Below, one piece after another: positions 35,901 to 47,282 of a stretch of 64,000 nucleotides of DNA. Source of the stretch: Paludibacteraceae bacterium (GTDB lineage: Bacteria; Bacteroidota; Bacteroidia; Bacteroidales; Paludibacteraceae); the NCBI GenBank assembly GCA_028694215.1, contig JAQUTW010000006.1, positions 1 through 64,000 of the forward strand, in the 5' to 3' direction. Every line of letters begins with the position of its first letter. Positions within the stretch are counted from its first letter, which is position 1. The position numbers were made by a program, and so were the translations under genes. The notes below the pieces were generated by a model that did no database searches, had not been told where the DNA came from, and saw only the letters and a program-made list of their open reading frames with translations.

Positions 35901-37756
35901 CGTAAACGAGTAGCACTATTGAGCCAAGTGCTTTTGTATGCCCATAAGTTCACGGTAAACTCATCGGTAAAATGATAATCACCACCATTAGTTATGGTAT
36001 AAGCCGTGCCATTAAATGCGACTTCATTACTCGACGAACACGGAATATCCTGATAGTTGCTGATGTGTTTTTCTGCACTGCCTGTCCAACACTTGAAAAC
36101 CTGAGTAAGATGTTTTGGTAAATTCAATGCCATTGGCAACGATGTAACATCAACATTTTGTACACCCGCCTGATTATTATATGTACCACCATTCGGATCT
36201 ATTGACAAGATATAACTTCCCCATTGAGCATACAACGTAGCATTGGTTCCAAAAGTGCTTGCGGCCACAGAAATAGTCGTCGGATAAGCGGTTCCTGTTC
36301 CATCGGCTTTAGTATTCCAGCCCCGCAACGCATAACCCTCACGCGTAACAGTCGGTAACTGCAAACCTTTAAAATCTTCATAAGAATCATAGACATAATT
36401 GCTGCCTTGTGGCACAGATATACTATTCACACCTATCATCGAAACATTATTTCCTAAATACACAGTATGTCCCATGTGTGTTTCGCGATACATGTTTCCA
36501 CCAATTGTACCATTTATACTTTTACTGTCAAATACCGTACGCCACGTTACGCCATCTGCCGACACTTCGGTTTTGGTACCATAGTAAGCACGTGGTACAA
36601 GGTCGTCCCAATAATGGAAAATTTTCAGATATGAAATCTGTTGTGCACTACCCAAATCTACCACGACATAAGCATTGTAATTAGTATTGACATCGGCATA
36701 AGCGGCATGGGTTGTATCTCCATCAACAAGTTTTGCTGCATTGGTAAGCGAAATTTCTGTCCCACTTGAATTATAAGCTTTTACTGTTTTATTCAATGCC
36801 ACATTTGTTCCGGCACTATTACAAGCCTTAATCTCAATCCAATGACTTTGCGTACTATTTGTGGTATTACCATTAGCATAATCGCGAATATACCGAATAG
36901 TTTCTGTTCCGTTTGTAGCATTAAAATCGAGATTAAGTGTACAAGGAGCCGGACTCCATTCTGCATAATAAACATTTTGTGTTGGCACAAGCTCAGCACC
37001 AGCTGCCACATGAGTTCCTGTGCCATCAGGCTTGGTAGTCCAACCTGCAAAAACATAGCCTTCCCTATAAAAATTAGCCAAAGTGACAATCGTTTCTCCC
37101 ACGGTTATCGACTCTGTAACTTGCGGAAACGTTATTTTACCTCCGGTACTTAACATCGTAATATTATCATTGCGCGAAATTTTATCTGCAATGTAAATTG
37201 TACGTCCATTTGCCGTCTCACGATACATTGATGAATTAATTATGCCATCGGAACTATTACTGTCATAAACAGTTACCCATGTTACACCATCTTCCGACAC
37301 TTCGGTTTTGGTACCATAATATGCGCGAGGTGTATTATTATAATAATGGAATATTTTTAAATAAGCAATCGGTTTTACGCTCCCTAAATCCACAACAACA
37401 TACGTAGGATAAGAAGTGGCAGCATAAGTAGTATTGGACGTAATGCCATCAGTTACAAGAGCATTTCCAACTCCACTTGTAGAACTGTTAACAAGCGAAA
37501 TCTCACTATTATCTGCTAACTTATATGCCTTTACAGTAGTATTTTCAGCCACATTTACTCCTGACACATTATAGGCTTGAATTTCAATCCAACAGGGAAC
37601 TCCTACTGTTCCAGTAGTAATATAATCGCGAATGTAACGCACATTCATTGTATTATAACTACTACCAATCGGTCGAAACGAAACAGCAGCATTTACCATG
37701 GATGCAAATCCGGTCAACAACAACAATACAACTGCCTTACAAGATGATGTTTTCAT
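32930..37756 (-). CDS. Giant T9SS surface protein with discoidin, InlB-type and LamG repeats
   Basis: 1608 aa. Signal peptide ends near ASMVNA (residue ~24). In order: two F5/8-type (discoidin) domains starting near residues 40 and 285 (YVVVDLGS, LKIFHYY/HYW, YYGTKTEVSEDGVTW), each followed by an InlB/Listeria-Bacteroides beta-grasp repeat (REGYVFAGWTTKPDGTGT). Then come three LamG-like domains starting near 585, 905 and 1175 (FTANVWAFNNDW, GWHMLTMVYDG, AYLDGEQYC), separated by further InlB-type repeats (FTGWNTQYNGTGTAY). The last ~75 residues are a T9SS sorting domain (MRMFDVAGRCVYNG, GSGVYLCNV). It probably binds glycans or host/particle surfaces. First gene of a three-gene surface operon. 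Confidence 0.87.
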   Translation of the reverse strand: MKTSSCKAVVLLLLTGFASMVNAAVSFRPIGSSYNTMNVRYIRDYITTGTVGVPCWIEIQAYNVSGVNVAENTTVKAYKLADNSEISLVNSSTSGVGNALVTDGITSNTTYAATSYPTYVVVDLGSVKPIAYLKIFHYYNNTPRAYYGTKTEVSEDGVTWVTVYDSNSSDGIINSSMYRETANGRTIYIADKISRNDNITMLSTGGKITFPQVTESITVGETIVTLANFYREGYVFAGWTTKPDGTGTHVAAGAELVPTQNVYYAEWSPAPCTLNLDFNATNGTETIRYIRDYANGNTTNSTQSHWIEIKACNSAGTNVALNKTVKAYNSSGTEISLTNAAKLVDGDTTHAAYADVNTNYNAYVVVDLGSAQQISYLKIFHYWDDLVPRAYYGTKTEVSADGVTWRTVFDSKSINGTIGGNMYRETHMGHTVYLGNNVSMIGVNSISVPQGSNYVYDSYEDFKGLQLPTVTREGYALRGWNTKADGTGTAYPTTISVAASTFGTNATLYAQWGSYILSIDPNGGTYNNQAGVQNVDVTSLPMALNLPKHLTQVFKCWTGSAEKHISNYQDIPCSSSNEVAFNGTAYTITNGGDYHFTDEFTVNLWAYKSTWLNSATRLRVNVDASNNGFDIVLNTQTTNVRFEYYGQEKRIFTTNKESQTLAAGWHQFTLTYDGTILHGYIDAIEVFNSERSVASTTASAYGTMFTGKMRNVSVLHHAMSASEIKMQYANPNVAYYFGADANADLTAVWQSGYTVVFNANGGTGTMSNIVCEPAQTYSLSTNLFTYQNYTFTGWNTQYNGTGTAYSDNQEITNLATAGSSITLYAQWQLSAAILTINPNGGSYKGSTANYDEIIGAVPIVVAKPTHTSKSFFGWSGTGEPFISNCQNFTSSSFEEITFDTAKAVTLLPYNANYHYDKFTANVWAFNNDWSTFTSSINNTNCTFIGCMQTGGWKIYASNNGKYIGFQCTTKGGGITVMINSASEGARTWASLEPGWHMLTMVYDGSTLTAYLDGEQYCSSVAISGDLAPNYDETLLVIGGDPNSTGGLEAKAYFRGKMKNVSLMNYAMTAEDVSRQYQNPNATYYFSRAVDEGLTANWTTRRAVTINPNGGSYKNSTSTVTETITAIPQEVYNPVRTDSAFFGWSGTGEKYLSRHHNFTTSSSDEITFDGATAMQLKPYISNYDYDKFTANMWAFNDDWSTFTSSINNTNCSFISCMQTGGWKIYASNNGEYIGFQCTTKAGGASATINKASLGAKTWASLDPGWHMITLVYTGSKMIAYLDGEQYCDTVSISGNIAPNYAATILAIGGDPNSTGVIEANSYFKGKLKNVGIMNYAMTPQEVRLQYNNPNATYYYYPGSTLTLKAQWQKGYSVIYDANGGEGLMNPQPCTNGQTYQIADNSFARSGYTFAEWNTAANGTGTAYTVGQQFTNIGTDGSQVTLYAQWKPIPYVITYDYNDGTSPLQTIYTANDNLVVAAAPVRGNYSFEAWLVTSASNGTWTWGNSYLANQTVGINMYGNVQMTALWKKISTTVEQMGEKNIIVLQQGSLICFYGVEDNTQMRMFDVAGRCVYNGKLNGTTLNISRIGSGVYLCNVNDKTVKILINNVLQK
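33690..35060. repeat. Duplicated LamG-domain coding segment, about 0.8 kb period
   Basis: Roughly 33690-34260 and 34490-35060 are near-copies with an offset of about 0.8 kb. Shared stretches include the coding of NW/DDWSTFTSSINNTNC, CMQTGGWKIYASNNG, IGFQCTTK and GGDPNSTG. Third positions have drifted, so the duplication is not very recent, but it could still recombine. Boundaries are approximate. Confidence 0.75.
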
Positions 37757-38070
37757 GATGACAATTAGTTCATTAAATAGATTTATAAAGATTCAAAACT
37801 TTGCGAAGTTATATAAAATTATTCACACGTTCCAAATATTTAATAAAAAAAAGATAAAGATAAAATAAAAAATCAAAAATAAAAATAGAACACTACATCA
37901 AAACAGTTAATTCATTAAGCAATCGACTAAAAAATACATATATAACTTAACATATATAAATACTATTTGAGTAATAAATTCATCGATAAATTTTAATAAT
38001 CTGTATTATATTGCATATTCCACACAAAATATCTATTTTTGCACATCGAAAAACGTAAAAACAATTAATT
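37757..38070. other. AT-rich intergenic region between the surface operon and mscL
   Basis: A 314-nt, strongly A/T-rich region separating divergent genes. It contains the mscL promoter at 38034-38041. I see no clear TAnnTTTG for the minus-strand surface operon, and no coding frame, tRNA or terminator. Confidence 0.6.
38034..38041 (+). promoter_or_regulatory. -7 element for mscL
   Basis: TATTTTTG at 38034-38041 with ATTG at 38010-38013 (20-bp gap). Predicted start near 38045, about 26 nt before the ATG. Confidence 0.6.
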
Positions 38071-38487
38071 ATGAAGAAGATGTGGCAAGAATTTAAGCAG
38101 TTTGCCATGCGAGGCAATGTGATTGATTTGGCAGTAGGTATTATTATTGGTGGTGCATTTGGAAAAATTGTTTCTTCAATTGTTTCGGACATTATCATGC
38201 CACCTATTGGCTGGATGATTGGTGGAGTGGATTTTTCGCAACTAAAAATAGTTTTACCCGTAAATCCGCTTGCTCCTGAAGGAGTAGCTCCGGCAGCCAT
38301 AAACTACGGCGCATTTCTCCAAAATATCATTGATTTTCTGATTGTCGCGTTTGCCGTATTTATGCTGATAAAGGGTATAAATGCCATCAGTCGCAAGAAA
38401 AAATCTGAAGAACCAAAAGCTCCGGCTGCTCCTCCTGCCGATATCCAATTACTGACCGAAATACGCGATTTACTAAAAAAATCATAA
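38071..38487 (+). CDS. mscL: Large-conductance mechanosensitive channel
   Basis: Inner-membrane pentamer that opens on hypo-osmotic shock. The N-terminal amphipathic helix and TM1 ([21 protein letters not shown], in which the NVIDLAVG motif is the family hallmark) are followed by a periplasmic loop, TM2 ([19 protein letters not shown]) and a cytoplasmic helix with [13 protein letters not shown] linker. Length 138 aa is standard. Own promoter and terminator, so a single-gene unit. Confidence 0.96.
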   Translation: MKKMWQEFKQFAMRGNVIDLAVGIIIGGAFGKIVSSIVSDIIMPPIGWMIGGVDFSQLKIVLPVNPLAPEGVAPAAINYGAFLQNIIDFLIVAFAVFMLIKGINAISRKKKSEEPKAPAAPPADIQLLTEIRDLLKKS

Positions 38488-38504
38488 CATCAAATGAATT
38501 ATAC

Positions 38505-38547
38505 AAAGGAAAAGCTCTCAAGGTTCATTGAGAGCTTTTCCTTTTTC
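38505..38547 (+). terminator. Terminator of mscL
   Basis: A 17-bp perfect stem (38505-38521 with 38528-38544), 6-base loop, then T residues. Confidence 0.87.
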
Positions 38548-38566
38548 ACAGCCTAAATAAAAAGAC

Positions 38567-38574
38567 TACCTTTG
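38567..38574 (+). promoter_or_regulatory. -7 element for the MATE gene
   Basis: TACCTTTG at 38567-38574 followed by CAACGC; the ATG is 26 nt downstream. The -33 position is only T-rich, and it overlaps the end of the mscL terminator. Confidence 0.5.
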
Positions 38575-38600
38575 CAACGCAAAAAAATTGTAACAAAAGT

Positions 38601-39932
38601 ATGCCGTCATCGGTCTCAAACAAATCTATTTGGAATATTGCCTACCCTATTATTTTGGGGAATTTGGCACAAACCATCATTACATTTACCGACACTGCAT
38701 TTTTAGGTCATGTGGGTGCCATAGAACTTGGTGCATCTATGATGGCCGGCATCTATTATTTTGTTTTTGCCACTTTAGCCTGGGGCTTTTCAATAGGTAT
38801 TCAGATAATCATTGCCCGTCGTCTTGGAGAAGGTCGATTAGAACGTATTGGCGTAGTTTTCGGACACGGGCTGTTTGTGGTAATGTTCCTTTCGCTGTTA
38901 ATGTTTTTGTGCCTGCATTTGTTTACGAGCCAATTGCTAAGAAACATCATCGACTCGCCCAATATATACGCAGCAGCCATACAATACATGAAATATCGAC
39001 ATTATGGAATCATTTTTGTCTGTTTCAATTTTCTGTTCCGTTCACTATATGTCGGTTTGTCCGATACGCGCCCTATCACTTACTCCACACTCTTAATGGC
39101 AGTTGTCAACATTTCATTGGATTATGGTCTTATTTTTGGCAAATTCGGCTTCCCAGAAATGGGAATCGGAGGAGCAGCATTAGCCTCTGTTTGTGCCGAA
39201 ATTGCCGCACTAATTTTCTTCATTATCTTTACCATAGCCAAACTGCCACTCAAAAGGTATTCTCTATTCGCTTTCCACAAAATAGAAGGTTGGTTGATGA
39301 AAGAAATTTTGAAATTAGCTTTGCCAACAATGCTGCAACGCCTTATCTCGTTCGGACTCTGGTTTGTGTTTTTTGCCATGATTGAAAGCATGGGCGAAAT
39401 GCCAATTGCTGTTTCGGGAGTAGTACGCAGCGTGTATATGCTCATAACGGTTCCTGTCTTTGCTTTTGCCGCCACAGCCAACACCATTACAAGTCGTATT
39501 ATAGGCGAAGGAAAACAAACAGAAGTAATGCCAACCTTATTTAAAATATTAAAAAATAGTTTGTTTCTTGTCATTCCATTAGCTCTTATCTGCGCTTTTA
39601 TTCCTGAGTACGTCATACAAATATATACTAACGATGCCGGCCTGATAACGGCGTGTATTCCTGTATTGTATGTACTTTGCGTTGCTGCAGTATTTATGGC
39701 ATTTGGTATGGTCTTTTTCGAAGCGGTTTCGGGGACAGGGAATACCACTGCCGCATTACTTATGGAACTCGCCGTATTAGGTGTTTATATGCTCTATATT
39801 TGGTATATGACACACATCGCGAAAGCCGATATCCAATGGGTTTGGACTGCCGAATTAGTTTACGGTGCTGCCATCGGATATGTATCGTGGCTGTTTTTGC
39901 ACAAAGCCAACTGGCAAGAAAAACGCATTTAA
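38601..39932 (+). CDS. MATE-family multidrug/metabolite exporter
   Basis: A 443-aa inner-membrane protein with about 12 hydrophobic helices. MATE hallmarks: NIAYPIILGNLAQTIITFTDTAFLGHVGAIELGA in the first helices (quoted as adjoining segments) and the repeat-half motif AVSGVVRSVYMLITVPVFAFA. It probably exports cationic compounds using Na+ or H+; substrate not predictable. It is followed by a decayed gene end on the other strand and no clear terminator. Confidence 0.9.
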   Translation: MPSSVSNKSIWNIAYPIILGNLAQTIITFTDTAFLGHVGAIELGASMMAGIYYFVFATLAWGFSIGIQIIIARRLGEGRLERIGVVFGHGLFVVMFLSLLMFLCLHLFTSQLLRNIIDSPNIYAAAIQYMKYRHYGIIFVCFNFLFRSLYVGLSDTRPITYSTLLMAVVNISLDYGLIFGKFGFPEMGIGGAALASVCAEIAALIFFIIFTIAKLPLKRYSLFAFHKIEGWLMKEILKLALPTMLQRLISFGLWFVFFAMIESMGEMPIAVSGVVRSVYMLITVPVFAFAATANTITSRIIGEGKQTEVMPTLFKILKNSLFLVIPLALICAFIPEYVIQIYTNDAGLITACIPVLYVLCVAAVFMAFGMVFFEAVSGTGNTTAALLMELAVLGVYMLYIWYMTHIAKADIQWVWTAELVYGAAIGYVSWLFLHKANWQEKRI

Positions 39933-40287
39933 TCTCCCCAAAAATCACTTCCGATTAGTATTGACCATCGTTTTTGCTGTTTGGCAAATTTCTTCGCGCA
40001 ACCATTGAGGTTCCAACACTTCAACTAAACCACCTACTACAACGGAAGAAAATTTGTTTGTCAAAAAAATAAGTTTGTTGCCATTGCAACGTTGCAAATG
40101 TAAGAAAATATTTACAAATATGAATAAAAATTACTATTTTTTTTGTGGGCTGCAATTTTAGTGCAAAAATAACCTGCTGTTATGCCAAATCACAGCACAA
40201 GTTTTATTTTTTTACAAAAAATCACTTGACAAAAACGTGTATTTATTCGTTTTTTTTGATTTATTTTGCAACTTTATTTTTAGTCCG
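39933..40287. other. Intergenic region with a decayed gene end
   Basis: 355 nt without an intact gene. The first part holds the minus-strand WYL-type remnant (39945-40130). The second part (40131-40287) is AT-rich, with a TATTTTG promoter-like element near 40262 ahead of the DMT gene. I saw no upstream coding text that would extend the remnant. Confidence 0.6.
39945..40130 (-). pseudogene. 3' remnant of a WYL-domain regulator gene
   Basis: Reading the minus strand from 40130 gives 61 open codons ending at TGA 39947-39945. The last 40 include KLIFLTNKFSSVVVGGLVEV, then LEPQWLREEICQTAKTMVN. This resembles the C-terminal end of WYL-domain transcription regulators, which typically finish with a ..VEVLEP..LREEI helix. 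An in-frame TAA (40133-40131) precedes it and there is no start codon or upstream domain, so only the end of a once longer gene remains. Identification is from memory of the family. Confidence 0.6.
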
Positions 40288-40641
40288 ATGAAACATCTAC
40301 TTAATCCCTATGTTTTGACCGTTTTAATGCTGGTTTGTTCCAACTGTTTTATGACTTTCGCATGGTACGGACATCTGCGCAATCTTGCCGATAAATCGTG
40401 GATTGTGGCGGTCTTTGCCAGTTGGGGCATTGCGTTGTGCGAATACTTGTTTATGGTACCTGCCAACCGCATTGGCTTTACCGTTTATACATTGCCACAA
40501 CTAAAAATTATTCAGGAAGTTATTACGCTCAGTGTATTTATCCCGTTTGCCGTTTTCTACATGCACCAACCATTCAAATGGGATTTTGTATGGGCTGCAC
40601 TTTGCCTACTTGGTGCCGTCTATTTTATGTTCAGAAACTAA
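40288..40641 (+). CDS. DMT-superfamily small membrane protein (DUF486)
   Basis: 117 aa with four hydrophobic helices. The pattern CSNCFMTFAWYGHL, AVFASWGIALCEYLFMVPANRIG and QLKIIQEVITL fits the DUF486/DMT family. Start at ATG 40288 (MKHLLNPYV); the frame is open 17 codons upstream from a TTG, without family similarity. Transport function is unproven for this family. Followed after 43 nt by the HlyIII gene in the same direction. Confidence 0.88.
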   Translation: MKHLLNPYVLTVLMLVCSNCFMTFAWYGHLRNLADKSWIVAVFASWGIALCEYLFMVPANRIGFTVYTLPQLKIIQEVITLSVFIPFAVFYMHQPFKWDFVWAALCLLGAVYFMFRN

Positions 40642-40684
40642 CAAATTGATTAACAAAACAATAGAATAAAATTTATTTTCACTT

Positions 40685-41302
40685 ATGAAACGGACTTCAG
40701 AAGAAATAGCCAACACCCTGACCCATTTGGTCGGTATAGTATTCGCTTTAGTAACTGCGTGGCTGCTGCTAAGACACAGTGTTAATGCTGTTTGGCAACA
40801 AACTTTCGGTATGGCGGTATTTTCGGCTGCCATGCTGTTTATGTACACAGCTTCTACTGTTTATCATTGGACTTTACCCGGCAAAACGAAACGCCTGCTA
40901 CGCCATTTTGATCATATCAGTATTTATGTTCTGATAGCGGCTTCATATACTCCGATATGGCTTTGTATAGTTGGCGGCACAGCCGGATGGATAGCTTTCG
41001 GATTGATGTGGGGTGTGGCTTTAATCGGTTCTATCGTAAAATTGGTAGCATTGGGCAAATATCCGCGTCTGTCACTTGCTGTTTATCTGATTATGGGCTG
41101 GTCGGCCGTGTTTGCCATAGTGCCTATATGGAACGCCATGTCGGTAACTGCGCTTTTATGGCTGCTCTCCGAAGGTATTTTTTATACGGTAGGAACTTAT
41201 TTTTATGCACACGACGAACGACCTTTTTACCATGCCGTTTGGCACATATTTGTATTAGGCGGCACCGTGTCGCACTTCATGGCAATGTGGAGCATTATGT
41301 AA
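40685..41302 (+). CDS. Hemolysin III (PAQR/YqfA-like) membrane protein
   Basis: 205 aa with seven hydrophobic segments. The metal-site residues of the HlyIII/PAQR fold are visible: STVYHW, HFDHISIYVLIAASYTP and C-terminal YHAVWHIFVLGGTVSHF with two histidines. The family includes proteins named hemolysins, but many act in membrane-lipid homeostasis; actual haemolysis is not implied. Convergent with purA. Confidence 0.9.
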   Translation: MKRTSEEIANTLTHLVGIVFALVTAWLLLRHSVNAVWQQTFGMAVFSAAMLFMYTASTVYHWTLPGKTKRLLRHFDHISIYVLIAASYTPIWLCIVGGTAGWIAFGLMWGVALIGSIVKLVALGKYPRLSLAVYLIMGWSAVFAIVPIWNAMSVTALLWLLSEGIFYTVGTYFYAHDERPFYHAVWHIFVLGGTVSHFMAMWSIM

Positions 41303-41398
41303 AAAAAATAAAAGTGATAAAATAGTATCATTAATCACACCTTTTACGCTTAAATCGCTCAAATATTATCACGATAAAGATACAATTTATTTTTCAAT

Positions 41399-41441
41399 TT
41401 ACAAAAAAAAGAAAGGAAAAGTCGTTCTCTTTCCCTTTCTA
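41399..41441 (-). terminator. Terminator of the purB-guaB-guaA-purA operon
   Basis: On the minus strand GAAAGGGAAAG and CTTTTCCTTTC can pair around a short loop with one imperfect pair, and a T run follows (A run at 41402-41409 on the plus strand). It lies just after the purA stop. Confidence 0.65.
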
Positions 41442-41467
41442 CTTAGCTGCATAAAATCAGTTACCAA

Positions 41468-42748
41468 TCAAAATATTTCTTTGCGGCGGATAGTTTGTGT
41501 GCGGTCAGGTCCCACCGAAACCACCACAATCTCCGTTTTCGTCAATTCTTCTATCTTGTGTAAATAGTTTTTGGCATTTTGCGGCAATTCTTCAAAATTA
41601 CGCACAGATGTAACTTCTTCTTTCCAGCCGGGCATTTCGATATAAACCGGCTTACAACGTTCCAATTTGCTCAATGTACTTGGTACATAATCTATTTGTT
41701 TGCCGTCCAATTCGTAGGCTGTACAAATTTTTATGGCTTCCAATCCCGAAAGCACATCAAATAACATGACAGAGAGATAATTGATACCTGAAATTCGACA
41801 AGCATGTCGCAACGCCACCATATCCAAATAGCCTACACGACGAGGACGACCGGTAACAGTGCCATATTCATGTCCGCGTTCACGAATATAGTGAGCCAAT
41901 TCGCCATCTAATTCGGTAGGAAACGGTCCTGCACCGACACGTGTGGTATAAGCCTTGCAAATGCCCAACGCCTTGTCGATATAGCGTGGTGCCAAACCTG
42001 TTCCTATCGGCACACCGGCAGCTGTCGGACTGCTCGAAGTTACAAACGGATAAGTGCCGTTTTCGATGCAAAGCATCACACCTTGCGCTCCTTCAAAAAG
42101 AATTTTGGAATCTTTTTCGGCTTCTTCATTCAACAAAATTGCCGTATCGCAAATATACGGTTTCAGTTGTTCGCCATAAGCCAAATATTCTTTGTAAAGC
42201 GGTTCAAACTCCAAGGTTTCCATGCCCAGCATTTTCAGTTCCATATTCTTCACCGCCAAAGCATCGTGCAAACGTTCGGCAAAATAATCCTTGTCGATAA
42301 GGTCGCCGATACGGATTCCGATACGGCTGTATTTGTCGCAATAAGCCGGTCCGATTCCTTTTTGTGTCGTACCTATTTTTTTTCCGCCTTTTGCCGTTTC
42401 GTATGCTCCGTCCAACATCATGTGGTAAGGCATGATAACGGCAGCACGGTCGGAAACAAACAACTGAAAATCAGTAACACCCCGACTTTTCAGTCCTTCC
42501 AATTCTGCCAATGCCGCTTTGGGATTTATAACCATTCCGTTTGCCATCACATTTTTGATATGCGGGTTAAAAATTCCGGAAGGAATGGATTGCAAGGCAT
42601 ATTTATTTCCACCAAACGTAATGGTGTGCCCGGCGTTATTGCCTCCCTGATAACGCACCACAACATCTGCTTTCTGACCTAAAAAGTCAGTCATTTTCCC
42701 TTTACCTTCATCGCCCCACTGGACGCCTACAACTACTAATCTGCTCAT
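41468..42748 (-). CDS. purA: Adenylosuccinate synthetase
   Basis: First step IMP to AMP: couples IMP and aspartate using GTP. The GTP loop VVVGVQWGDEGKGKMTDFL and the catalytic GGNNAGHTI are at the N terminus; KGIGPAYCDKYSRIGIR and TRVGAGPFPTEL follow, and the base-binding VVSVGPDRTQTI is at the end. Length 426 aa is normal. Last gene of the IMP-branch operon, 30 nt after guaA. Confidence 0.97.
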   Translation of the reverse strand: MSRLVVVGVQWGDEGKGKMTDFLGQKADVVVRYQGGNNAGHTITFGGNKYALQSIPSGIFNPHIKNVMANGMVINPKAALAELEGLKSRGVTDFQLFVSDRAAVIMPYHMMLDGAYETAKGGKKIGTTQKGIGPAYCDKYSRIGIRIGDLIDKDYFAERLHDALAVKNMELKMLGMETLEFEPLYKEYLAYGEQLKPYICDTAILLNEEAEKDSKILFEGAQGVMLCIENGTYPFVTSSSPTAAGVPIGTGLAPRYIDKALGICKAYTTRVGAGPFPTELDGELAHYIRERGHEYGTVTGRPRRVGYLDMVALRHACRISGINYLSVMLFDVLSGLEAIKICTAYELDGKQIDYVPSTLSKLERCKPVYIEMPGWKEEVTSVRNFEELPQNAKNYLHKIEELTKTEIVVVSVGPDRTQTIRRKEIF

Positions 42749-42778
42749 ATTGTTTAGTTTTTAGTTTTTAATAAATAA

Positions 42779-44314
42779 TTATTCCCACTCGATGGTTGCC
42801 GGTGGTTTTGACGTAATATCATAAATAATGCGATTGACACCTTTCACTTCGTTCACAATGCGACGGCTGATAACGTCTAAAACTTCGTACGGAATGCGTG
42901 CCCAATCGGCTGTCATACCGTCAATACTTGTTACGGCACGAATTCCAACCGCATAATCATAAGTACGTCCGTCGCCCATCACACCAACGCTTTTAATGTT
43001 TGTCAGCACTGTAAAATACTGCCAAATTTCTTTATCCAAACCGGCTTTGGCTATCTCTTCACGCAATATGGCATCGCTTTCGCGTACAATATGTAATTTT
43101 TCTTCCGTAATATTGCCAATAATGCGTATTGCCAAGCCCGGTCCTGGAAACGGCTGGCGCCAAACTATGGAATGCGGAATGCCCAAGGCTTCGCCCAACG
43201 CACGCGCCTCATCTTTAAACAGGATATTCAGCGGCTCCACCAACTTAAATTTCATATCTTTGGGCAAGCCACCAACGTTGTGATGACTTTTTATCGTCTG
43301 TGCCGTTTTTGTACCACTTTCTATCACATCGGTATAGAGCGTTCCCTGCGCCAAAAAATCAAAATTACCTAATTTTTTCGATTCTTCATCAAAACAATAG
43401 ACAAATTCGTTACCTATTATCTTGCGTTTCTTTTCCGGTTCGGAAACGCCGTCCAATTTCTGCAAAAAACGTTCTTTGGCATCAATACGCACCACATTAA
43501 TACCAAACAGGTTTTGACACATATTCATCACCTCATCGCCTTCGTTTTTGCGCAACATTCCGTGATCAATAAACATACAGGTCAATTGATTGCCGATTGC
43601 CTTGTGTATCAACACTGCCACAACCGTAGAATCAACGCCGCCACTCAAACCGCACAACACTTTTTTATTGCCTACCTGTTCGCGTATTTTTTGTATCTGC
43701 AAATCAATGTACGACCCCATTGTCCAATTTTTAGACGCTTGGCAAATATCAAACACAAAATTAGCCAAAATAGCATTCCCATATACACTGTGGCGCACTT
43801 CGGGGTGAAATTGCACCAAATAAATATTCTGAGATTTATTGTAAATGGCAGCCGGTAAGCCATTACCACTTTTAGCTGCAAGAATAAAATCCTGTGGAAT
43901 TTCGGACACATAATCGCCATGACTCATCCACACATCTTGGGTTGTCGGCAAATTCTTGAACAAAGCACAATCGTCCAACACCGTTATCGGCATTTTTCCA
44001 TATTCTTTTGTTGTTCCCTTCTCTATTTTTCCACCAAAATGCAGACAAGTCAATTGCATACCGTAACAAATACCGAGGATGGGCAAGCCGAGTTGAAAAA
44101 TCTCCGGATCACAGGCAAAAGCACCCTCTTCATATACACTCTTTGGACCTCCGCTAAACACAATGCCTTTTACATCGGGTATAGCACGTATCTGCTCCGC
44201 CGTAATGGTATGACTCCGTAATTCGCTATAAACGCCAAATTCACGTATTCTTCTGGCAATCAACTGATTATATTGACTGCCAAAATCAAGAACCACTATT
44301 TTATCGTAACTCAT
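42779..44314 (-). CDS. guaA: GMP synthase (glutamine-hydrolysing)
   Basis: Converts XMP to GMP. Class I glutaminase domain at the N terminus (GICYGMQL with catalytic Cys, and QFHPEVRHS), ATP-pyrophosphatase domain in the middle ([16 protein letters not shown]), and the dimerisation C terminus ending [17 protein letters not shown]. Length 511 aa is normal. It begins 10 nt after guaB. Confidence 0.97.
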   Translation of the reverse strand: MSYDKIVVLDFGSQYNQLIARRIREFGVYSELRSHTITAEQIRAIPDVKGIVFSGGPKSVYEEGAFACDPEIFQLGLPILGICYGMQLTCLHFGGKIEKGTTKEYGKMPITVLDDCALFKNLPTTQDVWMSHGDYVSEIPQDFILAAKSGNGLPAAIYNKSQNIYLVQFHPEVRHSVYGNAILANFVFDICQASKNWTMGSYIDLQIQKIREQVGNKKVLCGLSGGVDSTVVAVLIHKAIGNQLTCMFIDHGMLRKNEGDEVMNMCQNLFGINVVRIDAKERFLQKLDGVSEPEKKRKIIGNEFVYCFDEESKKLGNFDFLAQGTLYTDVIESGTKTAQTIKSHHNVGGLPKDMKFKLVEPLNILFKDEARALGEALGIPHSIVWRQPFPGPGLAIRIIGNITEEKLHIVRESDAILREEIAKAGLDKEIWQYFTVLTNIKSVGVMGDGRTYDYAVGIRAVTSIDGMTADWARIPYEVLDVISRRIVNEVKGVNRIIYDITSKPPATIEWE

Positions 44315-44324
44315 TATCTGTCAA

Positions 44325-47106
<2,782 letters not shown>

Positions 47107-47130
47107 AACTTTAAATATTTGGTTGACTGA

Positions 47131-47247
47131 TTACACAAAAAAGAGCAACGCACAAGCGTTACTCTTCCTATTATATTTTTGCGCACACACCTCTCTAAAA
47201 GACTTCCCTAACGGAAAATGTCGGTTTATCAAGTACTTGTGACGCAT
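47131..47247 (-). CDS. Putative leader peptide of the purB-guaBA-purA operon (38 aa)
   Basis: An ATG at 47247-47245 opens a 38-codon ORF (begins MRHKYLINRHFPLGK, ends NACALLFFV) on the minus strand. It passes right through the terminator hairpin and stops 4 nt after its T run; purB starts 24 nt later. The promoter puts the RNA start near 47280, giving a ~32-nt 5' UTR. The stretch before the hairpin is purine-rich in RNA (about 69% over 51 nt). This layout is that of the E. coli pyrBI leader pyrL (44 codons across its attenuator). No conservation test was possible; a chance ORF or a riboswitch expression platform is the alternative. Confidence 0.6.
   Translation of the reverse strand: MRHKYLINRHFPLGKSFREVCAQKYNRKSNACALLFFV
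47137..47166 (-). terminator. Intrinsic terminator in the purB leader (attenuator)
   Basis: On the minus strand AAGAGTAACGC (47166-47156), loop TTGT, GCGTTGCTCTT (47151-47141), then TTTT. The 11-bp stem contains one U.G pair that would be a C/A mismatch in the other strand's RNA, so it is shaped for minus-strand transcription. It stands between the operon promoter and purB, hence an attenuator. Confidence 0.75.
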
Positions 47248-47282
47248 ATAACAAATTGTTTTAAATTGTTATTTAATGCTTA

